A stretch of 64,000 nucleotides of DNA from JAXGMQ01 sp040768585 (GCA_040768585.1 JAXGMQ010000001.1:248001-312000); one strand, 5' to 3'. Shown: positions 8,800 through 17,419, numbered from the stretch's first letter. Made by a program: numbers and translations. Notes: generated from the letters alone by a model not told the origin.

Positions 8800-8811
8800 A
8801 AGGTGAATCGC

Positions 8812-9915
8812 ATGAAAAAAACAGCGCTTTACGACTGGCACAAAGAGAATGGTGCCAAACTTGTTCCGTTTGCCGGGTATGAGATGCCAATCCAGTACAC
8901 CTCCATCCTCGAAGAACACAAGACTGTTCGAGACAGCGTGGGGTTATTCGATGTCTCTCATATGGGCGAGATTGAGATTAAAGGAGAGAAAGCTGTTGAG
9001 TTCGCCGAGAAGGTCTTCACCAACAACATCAGAGATATGAAGCCCGGCGAAGTAAAATACACCGTCATGTGCAAGGAAGACGGTGGTGTAATAGATGACC
9101 TCTTTGTACACTTTTTCGCACCAGATAACATTTTTCTCGTTGTAAATGCCTCGAACAAGGACAAAGATTACGAGTGGATAAAATCCCATGAAATCGACGG
9201 TGTAACCGTTACCGACACCTCTGACAAATTCACTGAGATTGCCGTTCAGGGCCCAAATGCACCAAAGGTCTTGGAGAAACTCTCAGATTTCAATGCTCCA
9301 TCGTTGCCCTATTTCACCTTCACCACAGCAAAGGTTGCAGGAATCGACTCGATTGTGGCGAGAACGGGCTACACAGGCGAGGATGGATACGAGATATATA
9401 TCAGCAACGACCATGCGGTAGCTATGTGGAATGCACTGATGGAAGCCGGAGCTGAGTTTGGCATCAAGCCAATTGGGCTTGGCGCAAGAGACACGCTCAG
9501 GTTTGAGGTTTGCTACTGGCTCTATGGCAACGAACTCTCGGAAACAATCAATCCACTCGAAGCTGGTCAGAAATTCGTTCTCGACTTTGAGAAGGATTTC
9601 ATTGGCAAGGACGCTCTTCTTGAATATGAGGAAAACGGAAAAACCAGAAAACTCGTCTGCTTCAAGATGATCGATAAGGGCGGAGTTCCAAGACACGAAC
9701 ACAAGGTATTCGATGGGGACAAGGAAATAGGTTTCATCACCTCCGGCGGGATGCTTCCAAATGCCGGCTACATTGGAGCGATGGCTTATGTCCCATTTGG
9801 TGGCGGATACAAAACTGGAAAAGTTGTCCAGGTTGAGATTAGAGACAAAAAGCTCAACGCAGAGATCATCAAAAAGCCGTTCTACAAGGGTACAGCTGGA
9901 CAGGTGAGACAATGA
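8812..9915 (+). CDS. gcvT: Aminomethyltransferase (glycine cleavage system T protein)
   Basis: Tetrahydrofolate-dependent T protein, 367 residues, typical for the family. Signatures: VPFAGYEMPIQY, FDVSHMGEIEI near the N-terminus, RTGYTGEDGYEI, and the C-terminal barrel with GFITSGGMLPNAGYIGAMAYV-type motif. In the glycine cleavage complex it releases ammonia from the aminomethyl-lipoyl H protein and forms methylene-THF. ATG 8812 is preceded by AAGGTG; an in-frame GTG at 8803 is the alternative. No gcvH or gcvP is in the window. It lies 12 nt after the third M42 gene and overlaps the transketolase half by 4 nt. Confidence 0.93.
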   Translation: MKKTALYDWHKENGAKLVPFAGYEMPIQYTSILEEHKTVRDSVGLFDVSHMGEIEIKGEKAVEFAEKVFTNNIRDMKPGEVKYTVMCKEDGGVIDDLFVHFFAPDNIFLVVNASNKDKDYEWIKSHEIDGVTVTDTSDKFTEIAVQGPNAPKVLEKLSDFNAPSLPYFTFTTAKVAGIDSIVARTGYTGEDGYEIYISNDHAVAMWNALMEAGAEFGIKPIGLGARDTLRFEVCYWLYGNELSETINPLEAGQKFVLDFEKDFIGKDALLEYEENGKTRKLVCFKMIDKGGVPRHEHKVFDGDKEIGFITSGGMLPNAGYIGAMAYVPFGGGYKTGKVVQVEIRDKKLNAEIIKKPFYKGTAGQVRQ

Positions 9916-10730
9916 GCGATGTTGATGTCGCAACACTTGAGGCAACATCTAAACAAATAAGAAGAGATATTATTGATATGATCCACACTGCGGGTTCTGG
10001 ACATCCTGGCGGTTCTCTTTCAGCCACCGATGTCATGACCGCGCTCTATTTCAATATCGCAAATATTGACCCAAAAGACCCAAAAAAAGCCAATCGAGAC
10101 AGGATAATCTACTCTAAAGCTCATGTCACACCGCTTATTTATGCGCTGCTTGCAAGAAGGGGTTTTTTTGATACCGACATCCTTTCAACGTTCAGGAAGT
10201 TCAATAGCCCTCTCCAGGGGCATCCCCACATAAACTGTCTACCAGGCATCGAGTCCTCTGGAGGCTCATTGGGTCAAGGCATTTCAGTTGCCGTCGGACT
10301 CGCCCTCTCCGCCAAATTGGACAAGGCAGATTGGCGGGTATATTGTCTCACCGGAGACGGTGAGCACCAGGAGGGTGAGGTTTGGGAAGCCTACATGTCA
10401 GCGGCTCACTACAAGCTGGACAACCTCACGGTCATTATTGACAAGAACAATCTCGAAATTGATGGGCCCACATCCGAGGTTATGAACGTTGACCCACTCG
10501 ATGAGAAATTGAAGTCATTTGGTTTCGAGGTGTTTGTTGTTGATGGTCACGACATGGGTTCTGTTTTAGAAGCGTTTAACAAAGCAAAGCAGATAAAAGG
10601 AAAACCTCAAGCCATTATCGCCAACACCATCAAAGGCAAGGGTGTTTCATTCATGGAAAATGAGGCTGGTTGGCACGGAAAGGCTCCATCAGCCGAGGAG
10701 AAAGAGCTGGCCATTAAAGAACTTGAATAA
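9912..10730 (+). CDS. Transketolase, N-terminal (TPP-binding) subunit
   Basis: A 272-residue half transketolase carrying the thiamine-diphosphate domain: the GHPGGSLSATDVMTALYF segment, the HPH/GIESSGGSLGQGIS region, and the TPP motif from GDGEHQEGE to NN (about residues 146-176). Split transketolases need a separate C-terminal subunit with the pyrimidine-binding and C domains; the next gene on this strand is not one, and none is found in the window. A terminator follows 30 nt downstream, so this is the operon end. Confidence 0.9.
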   Translation: MSDVDVATLEATSKQIRRDIIDMIHTAGSGHPGGSLSATDVMTALYFNIANIDPKDPKKANRDRIIYSKAHVTPLIYALLARRGFFDTDILSTFRKFNSPLQGHPHINCLPGIESSGGSLGQGISVAVGLALSAKLDKADWRVYCLTGDGEHQEGEVWEAYMSAAHYKLDNLTVIIDKNNLEIDGPTSEVMNVDPLDEKLKSFGFEVFVVDGHDMGSVLEAFNKAKQIKGKPQAIIANTIKGKGVSFMENEAGWHGKAPSAEEKELAIKELE

Positions 10731-10759
10731 GCAGGATATTTACCAATAAAAAACCTATA

Positions 10760-10793
10760 AACCTCAATCACCCAAAATGATTGAGGTTTTTTC
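10760..10793 (+). terminator. Rho-independent terminator after the cca-M42-gcvT operon
   Basis: An 11-bp perfect stem (10760-10770 with 10778-10788, AACCTCAATCA arms), 7-nt loop, followed by a run of T. It ends the plus-strand operon. Confidence 0.85.
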
Positions 10794-10895
10794 ATGGGAT
10801 TATTGCATAATTTATCTCAAGGTCACTTAGCTAATCAGAATCGGAAGTTCATTAATATGGAAACAAATTCTGTATCTGAATATTTTTTCATAAAT

Positions 10896-10932
10896 AAAAA
10901 AGTCCCCCTCCTCCACCCGGGAAAAGGGGGAC
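10896..10932 (-). terminator. Rho-independent terminator of the large DUF11 gene
   Basis: Stem of GTCCCCCT (10902-10909) with AGGGGGAC (10925-10932); on the minus strand it is followed by six T (10896-10901). It lies about 35 nt past the stop of the minus-strand gene. Confidence 0.85.
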
Positions 10933-10967
10933 ATAACTCTCGTTGTTAACTAATTTTTATCTATCTT

Positions 10968-13900
10968 CTATGGACAGGTTACCGACTTTGTGATGCCGCT
11001 TGAGGTGACCTCGTAACAATAGAAGTAGGAACCATCATAGCGGTTCTTGAGGTTGATCTTAAGAACTCCACCTTCTCCAACATCAAGGTCAACGCACTTC
11101 TCAAGTTCTGCTCCGTCTATTGTAACAATCAGCGGATCGCCTGATCCATCCATACTAATTTCTGCTGTGTATGGGGAACATCCACCAAATTTGTCAACAT
11201 TGATGCAAAGCTGACCATTCTTGTAGGTAACATCGATGTCTGGTTTTGGACATGTCACAGGCTGATCGTTGCCTCTCTGCACGACGAGTACAGCTGAGTC
11301 CTCAACACTGAGTCCCTCTGCCGAGTAGGCAAGAGCACGGTTGATGACCGCAACACCTGGGTTGATTCTGATGTCGTCTCTCAGTCTGAGGTAAAGGGTT
11401 ACTCTGTATACCTCACCTGGGTTGAGCTGACCAATTGCCCAAACGATCTTCTGGAGACCAACTGAGCCAGAAGGCATTGAGCTGACATATTCAAACTCTC
11501 TTGGGATAAGGTCTGTGAGGATAACATTCATTGCCTCTCTGTCGCCAATGTTCTGAACTGTGAGTGTATATTTGATCTTGTCGCCCTGGATGGCCATGAA
11601 CTTCTTGGAGGTTTTTGTGATGGTGAGTTCTGGTTCACCGAGAACTGAAACGGTACAAGTGTCATACTCTGGGTTTGGAGCGGTGTCAGCATATGTAATG
11701 CATGTGCTCTGAAGCCTTGTGCCCTTCGAGAGATGACCAACAACAAGTCTTATCACGACCGTTACTGACTCGAGTGGATTAAGCGAGCCATTGCCGTTTA
11801 TACCAAGTGATGTTGTCCAGATGTTGTCTCCATTATCTGGCATTGGTGATGCGTCATAGAATGTCGTTCCATTTGGATATGTCATATTGAGAACAACACC
11901 TGTCTGGGTATAAGGCGTATTGTTTGTGACTGTGACTGTGAGTGTGAGCATCGCGTCGGGGAGAACTGGGTCAGGAGCGCACTCGATGTGGATATCAAGT
12001 GATGGAACGATTGGAACCTGAAGAATAAATCCGTGCATATGTCCACGCTCTTCAGATCTTGGATAGTAGACTCCTGGGCCAACAGCAACACCCGCGCAAG
12101 GATAGTTGTTTGGTGAACCTGGCATTCCATTGTTACCAAATTCAGTTCTGACACAAGGTCCTCTGCCGTTTGAATAAACGGGCGGGTCTGCATTTGTGCA
12201 AACAAGGTAGGGTCGAAGTGTTACAGAGCTATCCTCACCAGCAAGATATGAGTATATGCCACCGGCGTTTGACGGGATATGGGTTGTTCCTGTGTCAAAA
12301 TCCTGGTTGACATAGTTCCACCATGGGTCAGATCTCCACATGAGAGCGGTTTTGGCTGCAACGGTTGTGAAGCTTCTGTTCCAGAACCATGCGCAGCTGT
12401 ACTGTTTTGCAGCTGTAACATAGGCCTGATTCATAGCACGCGGTGAATAATAATACGGGGTTGGGAATCCAGTTGGTTTCGTTGGTACATCAGCAATACC
12501 TGTTGGTCCTCTCCAACCTGGGGCATACCAAGCTCCACCCTCATTGTTGTTGGGATCTGCTGGCTGCGGGTTAAGCCAGAACCTATCCATTGGCATAAGG
12601 TTTGTGCCAACTGCCCAGTAGTCCCACTCCGTGGCAAATGTTCCATTACCCTGTGAACCATTGTCAGCGGAGTTACCAATTATACCGACATAGGCGCCAG
12701 CATTTGCATCGTCGAGAACCCATTCGTTTGGATTCGGTGGTGTTCTGAAGCCCGTGAAAACTGTATTTGAGTTATCTCTGTCATTGTTGCAGAGGGTAAG
12801 AGCGCCATCGGCAATCATGACCTGTGAGAGTGGAAGTGAGTCGTTCTCGAAGATCATGACAATCTCGAAACCATACCTCTGACCACTACCCGGCTCGAAG
12901 TCCTGCCACAGGTTTGTCACTGTGATGTAGTCATACACATCGGTGATGTACGGGGTCGCATCAAACCTAAACGTCGACTGACTCGCAGACCAGCCACGGC
13001 AACCGCAATTTGGTCTGTAGTATGTGTCGTTGTTTCTGCCAAGGAAAGTGCCAGTGCAGAACTCCGATGTCGGGTTTCCAGCTCTTCCACTATTAATGAG
13101 AATTGGCTCATGCTCATAAACTCCGCCACCAAGGTTACGACCAACCGAGTTGGCATAAATGTAGCATTTTACCATCCTGGAATTCGATGGGATATAGTCT
13201 GGTCTATAAACGAGGTTTGTGATACCAGTTACATCTGGCTGTGCATTCGGGTGAACATATTGACAGTAGTAGACACGATTTGGAGCGCCAGATGCGCCAT
13301 AGTCCGTAGACTGGGAGATCATCGCAAAACCATATCGACCTATGTATGGAGGAAGGTTGTCATTGAGTCTGTTGTACGAAGTGACAAATTTGCTCACATA
13401 ATAGTATCTGCCGGTATTTGCGTAGGCGTAGTCACTGTATGGAGCACCAGCACCTCTGTACTCATATCCGAGGATCGCACCATCAATGTGGAGCGGGTTC
13501 TGGAATGAACAATCACCGCCGAATCCAGCGAGTGGAGTAAAGGCTCCACCATTCACATTGAAGGCAATGCGGTCGCCAGCACTTGCTCCACCACCCAGGA
13601 TGATACCTGAGTTGATGTTGTTGCCTGTCTGTTCCTGGTTAGCAAAATATCCCTGAACCTGACCAACAACTCCAGCGCCATCGTCGGCATCAAAAACTAT
13701 CTGGTATCCGCCTGTCGGAAGGACTCCGAGAGCTGGATCTCTGAAGTAAAGAGCTGGTGGGAAGGCCGCTCCGCCCTCAATTGAGGCGAGTCTGCCTGTT
13801 GCACCGAATGTCAGCACATTGCCACCTGGAAGTGGTGTCCATGCAGTGGCTGTTGGCCATCCGGTTGCGTCATGGGCATCGTGGTAGGAAACTCTATTCG

Positions 13901-15362
13901 TAACGTCCTGCCCTGCAGTGAGACCACCTGTAGCATGCAGTGAGTATGCTGTAATTGCAAGATTACCTGCTGTTGGTGACTCTGTACCACCTGTCATTGT
14001 GCGATAAAAGATCGGGCCATTGTCGAGTTGCATGAAGATGCCACCGACGTTGCCTGAGAAGTGGGTACCAAAGTCGCAAATACCGGTGAGGTTGTCAGCA
14101 AGGGTATACATCTGACCACCGATTGGGGTGGAAGGGCCGTGTGGTACATAGAGCTTACCACCAAGCATGGTGTCGGTACGAAGAATCTGCTGACCACCAA
14201 ACCAACCAGACTCATAGTCAAGCTCTTCAACGTTTGAATTGCCTTTTTCGTTGTCGAGTACTTCAGCTGTGAAACCGTTGAGAAGAGCTTTGTTCTCTCT
14301 GATTCCTGGCCAACCGCCATCGCCATTAAGAGCATAGTAGTCATAGTAAAGGGAGTTGAAGTCAACGAAATATGTGCCAACGCCATATGTGGCTGGGTTA
14401 GCTGCATCGATGATGCTTGGGGAGGTCTCTCTATAGACCTTCCACCACGCAGCTGATGCCATCTGGTATCTTGTTGCGCCGAGGTAGAGGTTTCTTGGGT
14501 TGAGTCCTGTGCCATCATAGAAGAAACCACCGGCTGCTGCCATTGCTTCCTGGTTGCAGTTCTCATAGAGAGGAAGGGTCACAGGTACTCCCCAGTCAAG
14601 CGTCTGTCTGCTTGTCGGGGCATAAGCATTTCTCTGGCACCAAAGTCTTCTGGCAAGAATTGACTGAATCTCAGTCATACCCTCTGTCCAGGGGTGGTAG
14701 TAGAAGTTAAGTCTGTCATAGAAGGCGTGAACCATCTCATGGGTGAGAGCTTCAAGTCTTGCATCTCTAGCTGTGAGACCACCCGCTCCCCATGGGAGAG
14801 CTGCTGGAGCCCGACCACAGCCTGTTGGCATATTTATGAATCCTGTCCATGTGCCGGCGATATTGACTGATGTTGTGTACTGGGCAAACGTGCCTGCTGG
14901 AAGACCGTCATCTCTGACGAAGTAGACATCTATGTCGAAGAAGGGTTCACCGAAGACATCTCTTACGCAATCATACATACCTACTGTTACGCCATTGCCT
15001 CCACCCTGGATGAAGTACTGGATGTTTGGCATCTCTGTGATGCAATCCCAGTTTACATCTGGCGGGACAGCGCCTGTTGCGCATGATCCTGTGAACTCCC
15101 ACGAAATTGTTCCTGACGGTGGGACTGACTGATTGGCTGACGCCACCGAGGAAAGGGAGTAGGTTGTCTCATTGGGGTTATCACCAATAAGGCTTCCATT
15201 TGCCACTAGGTACACAAGTGGGGCTGGGAACGGACTGCTGTCGTCCTGTGCCCACTGCTGTGGCAGGCTCTCCATGGAGTCGTCGATTCTTCTTCTGATC
15301 TCCTCTCTTGCCGTCTTTGTGGAGAGATATGATGCTGTGTGGTCAGTCACCATGTCTGTCAC
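10968..15362 (-). CDS. Very large secreted metalloprotease-like protein with DUF11 repeats
   Basis: The uninterrupted frame encodes 1464 residues from GTG 15362. A zinc-protease signature HEMVH (H208, E209, H212, near base 14741) followed by WTEGMTE suggests a gluzincin-type domain at the N-terminal end. The long aromatic, glycine- and asparagine-rich middle (about 250-1110) is not recognised. From about 1120 come two DUF11/isopeptide-type surface domains (PVLPDAMLTLTVTVTNNTP, then MAIQGDKIKYTLTVQNIGD), and a final roughly 80-residue beta domain. The true N-terminus with the signal peptide lies upstream at 15527 in the same frame but is cut off by a TAA at 15444-15446. With that stop the product would not be exported. 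Confidence 0.85.
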   Translation of the reverse strand: MTDMVTDHTASYLSTKTAREEIRRRIDDSMESLPQQWAQDDSSPFPAPLVYLVANGSLIGDNPNETTYSLSSVASANQSVPPSGTISWEFTGSCATGAVPPDVNWDCITEMPNIQYFIQGGGNGVTVGMYDCVRDVFGEPFFDIDVYFVRDDGLPAGTFAQYTTSVNIAGTWTGFINMPTGCGRAPAALPWGAGGLTARDARLEALTHEMVHAFYDRLNFYYHPWTEGMTEIQSILARRLWCQRNAYAPTSRQTLDWGVPVTLPLYENCNQEAMAAAGGFFYDGTGLNPRNLYLGATRYQMASAAWWKVYRETSPSIIDAANPATYGVGTYFVDFNSLYYDYYALNGDGGWPGIRENKALLNGFTAEVLDNEKGNSNVEELDYESGWFGGQQILRTDTMLGGKLYVPHGPSTPIGGQMYTLADNLTGICDFGTHFSGNVGGIFMQLDNGPIFYRTMTGGTESPTAGNLAITAYSLHATGGLTAGQDVTNRVSYHDAHDATGWPTATAWTPLPGGNVLTFGATGRLASIEGGAAFPPALYFRDPALGVLPTGGYQIVFDADDGAGVVGQVQGYFANQEQTGNNINSGIILGGGASAGDRIAFNVNGGAFTPLAGFGGDCSFQNPLHIDGAILGYEYRGAGAPYSDYAYANTGRYYYVSKFVTSYNRLNDNLPPYIGRYGFAMISQSTDYGASGAPNRVYYCQYVHPNAQPDVTGITNLVYRPDYIPSNSRMVKCYIYANSVGRNLGGGVYEHEPILINSGRAGNPTSEFCTGTFLGRNNDTYYRPNCGCRGWSASQSTFRFDATPYITDVYDYITVTNLWQDFEPGSGQRYGFEIVMIFENDSLPLSQVMIADGALTLCNNDRDNSNTVFTGFRTPPNPNEWVLDDANAGAYVGIIGNSADNGSQGNGTFATEWDYWAVGTNLMPMDRFWLNPQPADPNNNEGGAWYAPGWRGPTGIADVPTKPTGFPTPYYYSPRAMNQAYVTAAKQYSCAWFWNRSFTTVAAKTALMWRSDPWWNYVNQDFDTGTTHIPSNAGGIYSYLAGEDSSVTLRPYLVCTNADPPVYSNGRGPCVRTEFGNNGMPGSPNNYPCAGVAVGPGVYYPRSEERGHMHGFILQVPIVPSLDIHIECAPDPVLPDAMLTLTVTVTNNTPYTQTGVVLNMTYPNGTTFYDASPMPDNGDNIWTTSLGINGNGSLNPLESVTVVIRLVVGHLSKGTRLQSTCITYADTAPNPEYDTCTVSVLGEPELTITKTSKKFMAIQGDKIKYTLTVQNIGDREAMNVILTDLIPREFEYVSSMPSGSVGLQKIVWAIGQLNPGEVYRVTLYLRLRDDIRINPGVAVINRALAYSAEGLSVEDSAVLVVQRGNDQPVTCPKPDIDVTYKNGQLCINVDKFGGCSPYTAEISMDGSGDPLIVTIDGAELEKCVDLDVGEGGVLKINLKNRYDGSYFYCYEVTSSGITKSVTCP

Positions 15363-15527
15363 ATCAACGATAAGAGCTCCTGGGTTTGAAAATGGCTGAA
15401 CTTTACCTGTCGTGTCGTAGGGGACATCTGGGGTAATATCAGCTTAAACGGTAGTGGCAAACATGCCAAGACCCATTGCGAGGGTGAGGGCGACCACCAT
15501 GATACGTGAGAACATTCTTCCTCTCAT
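15363..15527 (-). other. 5' part of the DUF11 gene: signal peptide followed by an in-frame TAA
   Basis: ATG at 15527 has AAGGAG about 8 nt upstream and opens a classical signal peptide (MRGRMFSRIMVVALTLAMGL, continuing to ATTV). Codon 28 is TAA (15446-15444); the same frame continues as ADITPDVPYD and runs without break into the 1464-residue frame. If TAA were CAA, the sequence would read TTVQA-DITPD, an ideal AXA signal-peptidase site. This points to a nonsense mutation, a sequencing error or a recoding event. TAA serves as an ordinary stop in other genes here, so a genome-wide code change is excluded. Confidence 0.8.
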
Positions 15528-15545
15528 TGCACACACTCCTTGTTC

Positions 15546-15596
15546 GGCAACGCATCTCGACACCGCGCTACAAAGCGCCCGCCGCACCGCGTTACC
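15546..15596 (-). other. GC-rich structured 5' leader element
   Basis: In the leader of the DUF11 gene, GGTAACGC and GCGTTGCC (15589-15596 and 15546-15553) form an 8-bp closing stem with one G-U pair. Inside it, GCGCT-4 nt-AGCGC (1565-15578 region: arms 15565-15569 and 15574-15578) forms a tight hairpin. The element ends just before the ribosome site, has no following T run, and sits in otherwise A+T-rich sequence. It may be a cis-regulatory RNA; I match it to no known riboswitch. Confidence 0.5.
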
Positions 15597-15663
15597 TTAG
15601 TAAACCACGAATTTGTATCGAATGAAACGGATGTTTCCCGGGGCAAAGAACCTAACGTGGAGT

Positions 15664-15691
15664 ACATTAGCACAAAAAACTGGAAAATCAA
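15664..15691 (-). promoter_or_regulatory. Putative promoter of the DUF11 gene
   Basis: On the minus strand TTGATT (15691-15686) and TAATGT (15669-15664) are 16 bp apart. The predicted leader is about 130 nt and contains the structured element. Confidence 0.4.
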
Positions 15692-15770
15692 TAGCTTTAT
15701 TTAAAGTATATAAACTATATTTCATTTATTTTGATATACCAGAATAATTAATTCAATTTCAGAAAATGCA

Positions 15771-15796
15771 GCACATGTGCAACATTTACACATGTG
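15771..15796. repeat. Pair of CACATGTG palindromes, possible operator
   Basis: GCACATGTGC (15771-15780, a 10-bp palindrome) and CACATGTG (15789-15796) are centred 17 bp apart in the divergent intergenic region, about 80 bp upstream of the predicted -35 of the DUF11 gene. Confidence 0.4.
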
Positions 15797-16133
15797 AATA
15801 CAAATTTTGCTCACATCCAGAAATTAATTTTGGTTCGACATTTGCTCAACATAAGATTAATCGTACCTAGACCTGAGTAACTGTAACATACTGGAATCGT
15901 TTACCCAAAAAACCAGCAAGACCGATTGAGGATGAAATATATACTAAACCACTCTAGCAAGAACAGAGGAATTTGTTTTCGAATCGCTGGTGCCCCAACG
16001 GGTGTCTCGACACAGTTGGTTATCTAATTCGGTAAGTTTTTCTCCTGCCGACTACAACATTCAACAAACGGTAAAACTCATGGCAACAGTCGGAAGGTGA
16101 GATTGGCGTGTATTTATGGTTTGCTTTTAATCG

Positions 16134-16161
16134 TTGACATGAGTTTTTTGCATTATATACT
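16134..16161 (+). promoter_or_regulatory. Promoter of the ferredoxin gene
   Basis: TTGACA (16134-16139) and TATACT (16156-16161) with a 16-bp spacer, about 30 bp before the ferredoxin start; an AAGGAGG ribosome site follows at 16180-16186. Confidence 0.75.
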
Positions 16162-16190
16162 ATCGCAGACTATCCGCCTAAGGAGGAAAC

Positions 16191-16373
16191 ATGAAAGTTA
16201 CAGTTGATGGAGATACCTGCATCGGTTGCGGTGTTTGTGTTTCAGTTTGCCCAGATGTTTTCGAGCTTGATGACAATTCAGTAGCAGTTGTTATTGATGG
16301 TGCCGACCTCTCTTCAGATTGCATCGACGAAGCAGTCGAGAATTGCCCAGTCAACGCAATCGAAGTTGAGTAA
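16191..16373 (+). CDS. Single-cluster [4Fe-4S] ferredoxin, Thermotoga type
   Basis: A 60-residue electron carrier. C10, C13, C16 and C52 (CIGCGVC...NCP) are the expected ligands of one [4Fe-4S] cluster; C20 and C44 match the positions of the disulfide in Thermotoga-type ferredoxins, and the sequence (MKVTVDGDTCIGCGVC, CPDVFEL) closely follows that family. It has its own consensus-like promoter, a perfect ribosome site and its own terminator, so it is a monocistronic, probably highly expressed gene. A plausible partner is an oxidoreductase of amino-acid or pyruvate fermentation, none of which is in the window. Confidence 0.95.
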   Translation: MKVTVDGDTCIGCGVCVSVCPDVFELDDNSVAVVIDGADLSSDCIDEAVENCPVNAIEVE

Positions 16374-16403
16374 TCACAGAAGTTTTTAGAAAAACAAAAC
16401 TTA

Positions 16404-16436
16404 CAAGCGGGGGTGTTTCTGCCCTCGCTTTTTTTA
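16404..16436 (+). terminator. Rho-independent terminator of the ferredoxin gene
   Basis: AGCGGGGG (16406-16413) pairs with CCCTCGCT (16422-16429) with one G-T wobble, followed by a run of T to 16435. Confidence 0.85.
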
Positions 16437-16609
16437 TTGGATAACACAGCGATAAAGAAATATCTTCACAAGCAGGGAGGAATTGTAGCTGGCTGTACGC
16501 TGTCCTGGCAAAGTTTGACTCTAGAACACGAGCGTGCAAAGACCACTGATCAACTTGGGCCGTCTACACCAGCAAAGTAGTATCCAAATGTATTAGTGGA
16601 TAATTGTGA

Positions 16610-17338
16610 TTAAGTAGTCGGTGGTATCCCAGACGAGATACCACTTTGGATTTCAAGTCTTTCAATCTCTCCAGAAACTACGTCGTAAAGCGTTTGTGCT
16701 AATTCTGAGGGTGCTTCTCCTCCGCTTACTGCATTAGAAAACTTAATAAAACCAGCACCAGTAAGTCTTGATTTTGACGCTCCATATATTTTGGAGATAT
16801 TATACTGACCACTCTCTTTTCTCGATTTCATGTATTCCACAAGGATTCTAATATCAAAAAGAAGACAATTATCAATTGAAAAGGACAACTCAAAAAAAGT
16901 ACTTTTGCCTATTCTTTCCATTACCCAAGCTTTTAAGAACACACCCATAAGTGATGCTTTGTTATAATCGTTGTATTTCTCCAGTATCAATAAAACCGCT
17001 TCATCAGTTTTCTTTCTCTCTTCCTCATTATTGTTGTATCTATCGACAAAATTCTTTCTGTCGATGTATGACAAACCATCGAGTTCAGCTAGAAAACTAC
17101 AGAACTTTTTTAGATACTGCACATCTCTCAAACTACCAAATCGACGAACGGCTTGTGGTAAGAACGAGAGTATCGAAAGAACAGGAGTTGAGCCAAACAG
17201 ACTAGCAATCGAATCTAACGTCAAATCTCTTTTTTCTTTTGCTTCCCTGAGCGCAATATCACTAAGCATCGAATCGAGGAACCCACGGTCATCGGTTTTC
17301 AACAACTGATGGACGTCATCACCACTAAAGTCACTCAT
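16610..17338 (-). CDS. Uncharacterised soluble protein
   Basis: A 242-residue, mostly helical protein that I do not recognise. ATG 17338 has a good GGAGGG site about 7 nt upstream. An N-terminal acidic region is followed by a charged stretch (DRYNNNEEERKKTDEAVLLIL) and, near 180-215, a YGASKSRLTGAGFIKFSNAV segment that could be a small DNA-binding-like helix-turn-helix, though this is a guess. It lies 81 nt downstream of two CYTH-domain genes on the same strand and may belong to their transcript. Confidence 0.7.
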   Translation of the reverse strand: MSDFSGDDVHQLLKTDDRGFLDSMLSDIALREAKEKRDLTLDSIASLFGSTPVLSILSFLPQAVRRFGSLRDVQYLKKFCSFLAELDGLSYIDRKNFVDRYNNNEEERKKTDEAVLLILEKYNDYNKASLMGVFLKAWVMERIGKSTFFELSFSIDNCLLFDIRILVEYMKSRKESGQYNISKIYGASKSRLTGAGFIKFSNAVSGGEAPSELAQTLYDVVSGEIERLEIQSGISSGIPPTT

Positions 17339-17419
17339 TCAGCATCCCTCCGCCAAACTTCAACTATGAAATCAATTTTTTTCAGCAATTGAGATTAACC
17401 AATGAGACCCAGTGGATAA

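Larger units (their letters stand above)
15528..16190. other. Long intergenic region (663 bp)
   Basis: No supportable gene lies here. Reading from the left it holds the structured leader and promoter of the DUF11 gene, an A+T-rich stretch with two CACATGTG palindromes, a hairpin at 15995-16019 (CCAAC/GTTGG arms around GTGT-CTCG-ACAC), and the ferredoxin promoter. About 330 bp (15800-16130) remain without explanation apart from that hairpin. Confidence 0.6.

Noticed and set aside
13110..13508. A 132-codon open frame on the plus strand inside the DUF11 gene
   Set aside because: It lies wholly antisense to a convincing long coding frame and has no ribosome site or recognisable product.
15444..15446. 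Genome-wide reassignment of TAA as sense
   Set aside because: TAA is an ordinary stop codon of many intact genes in the window, such as the transketolase and propeller genes.
15990..16045. tRNA-like strings (TTCGAATC, AGTTGGTTAT) in the long intergenic region
   Set aside because: The elements occur in the wrong order, with no cloverleaf, anticodon arm or acceptor stem.
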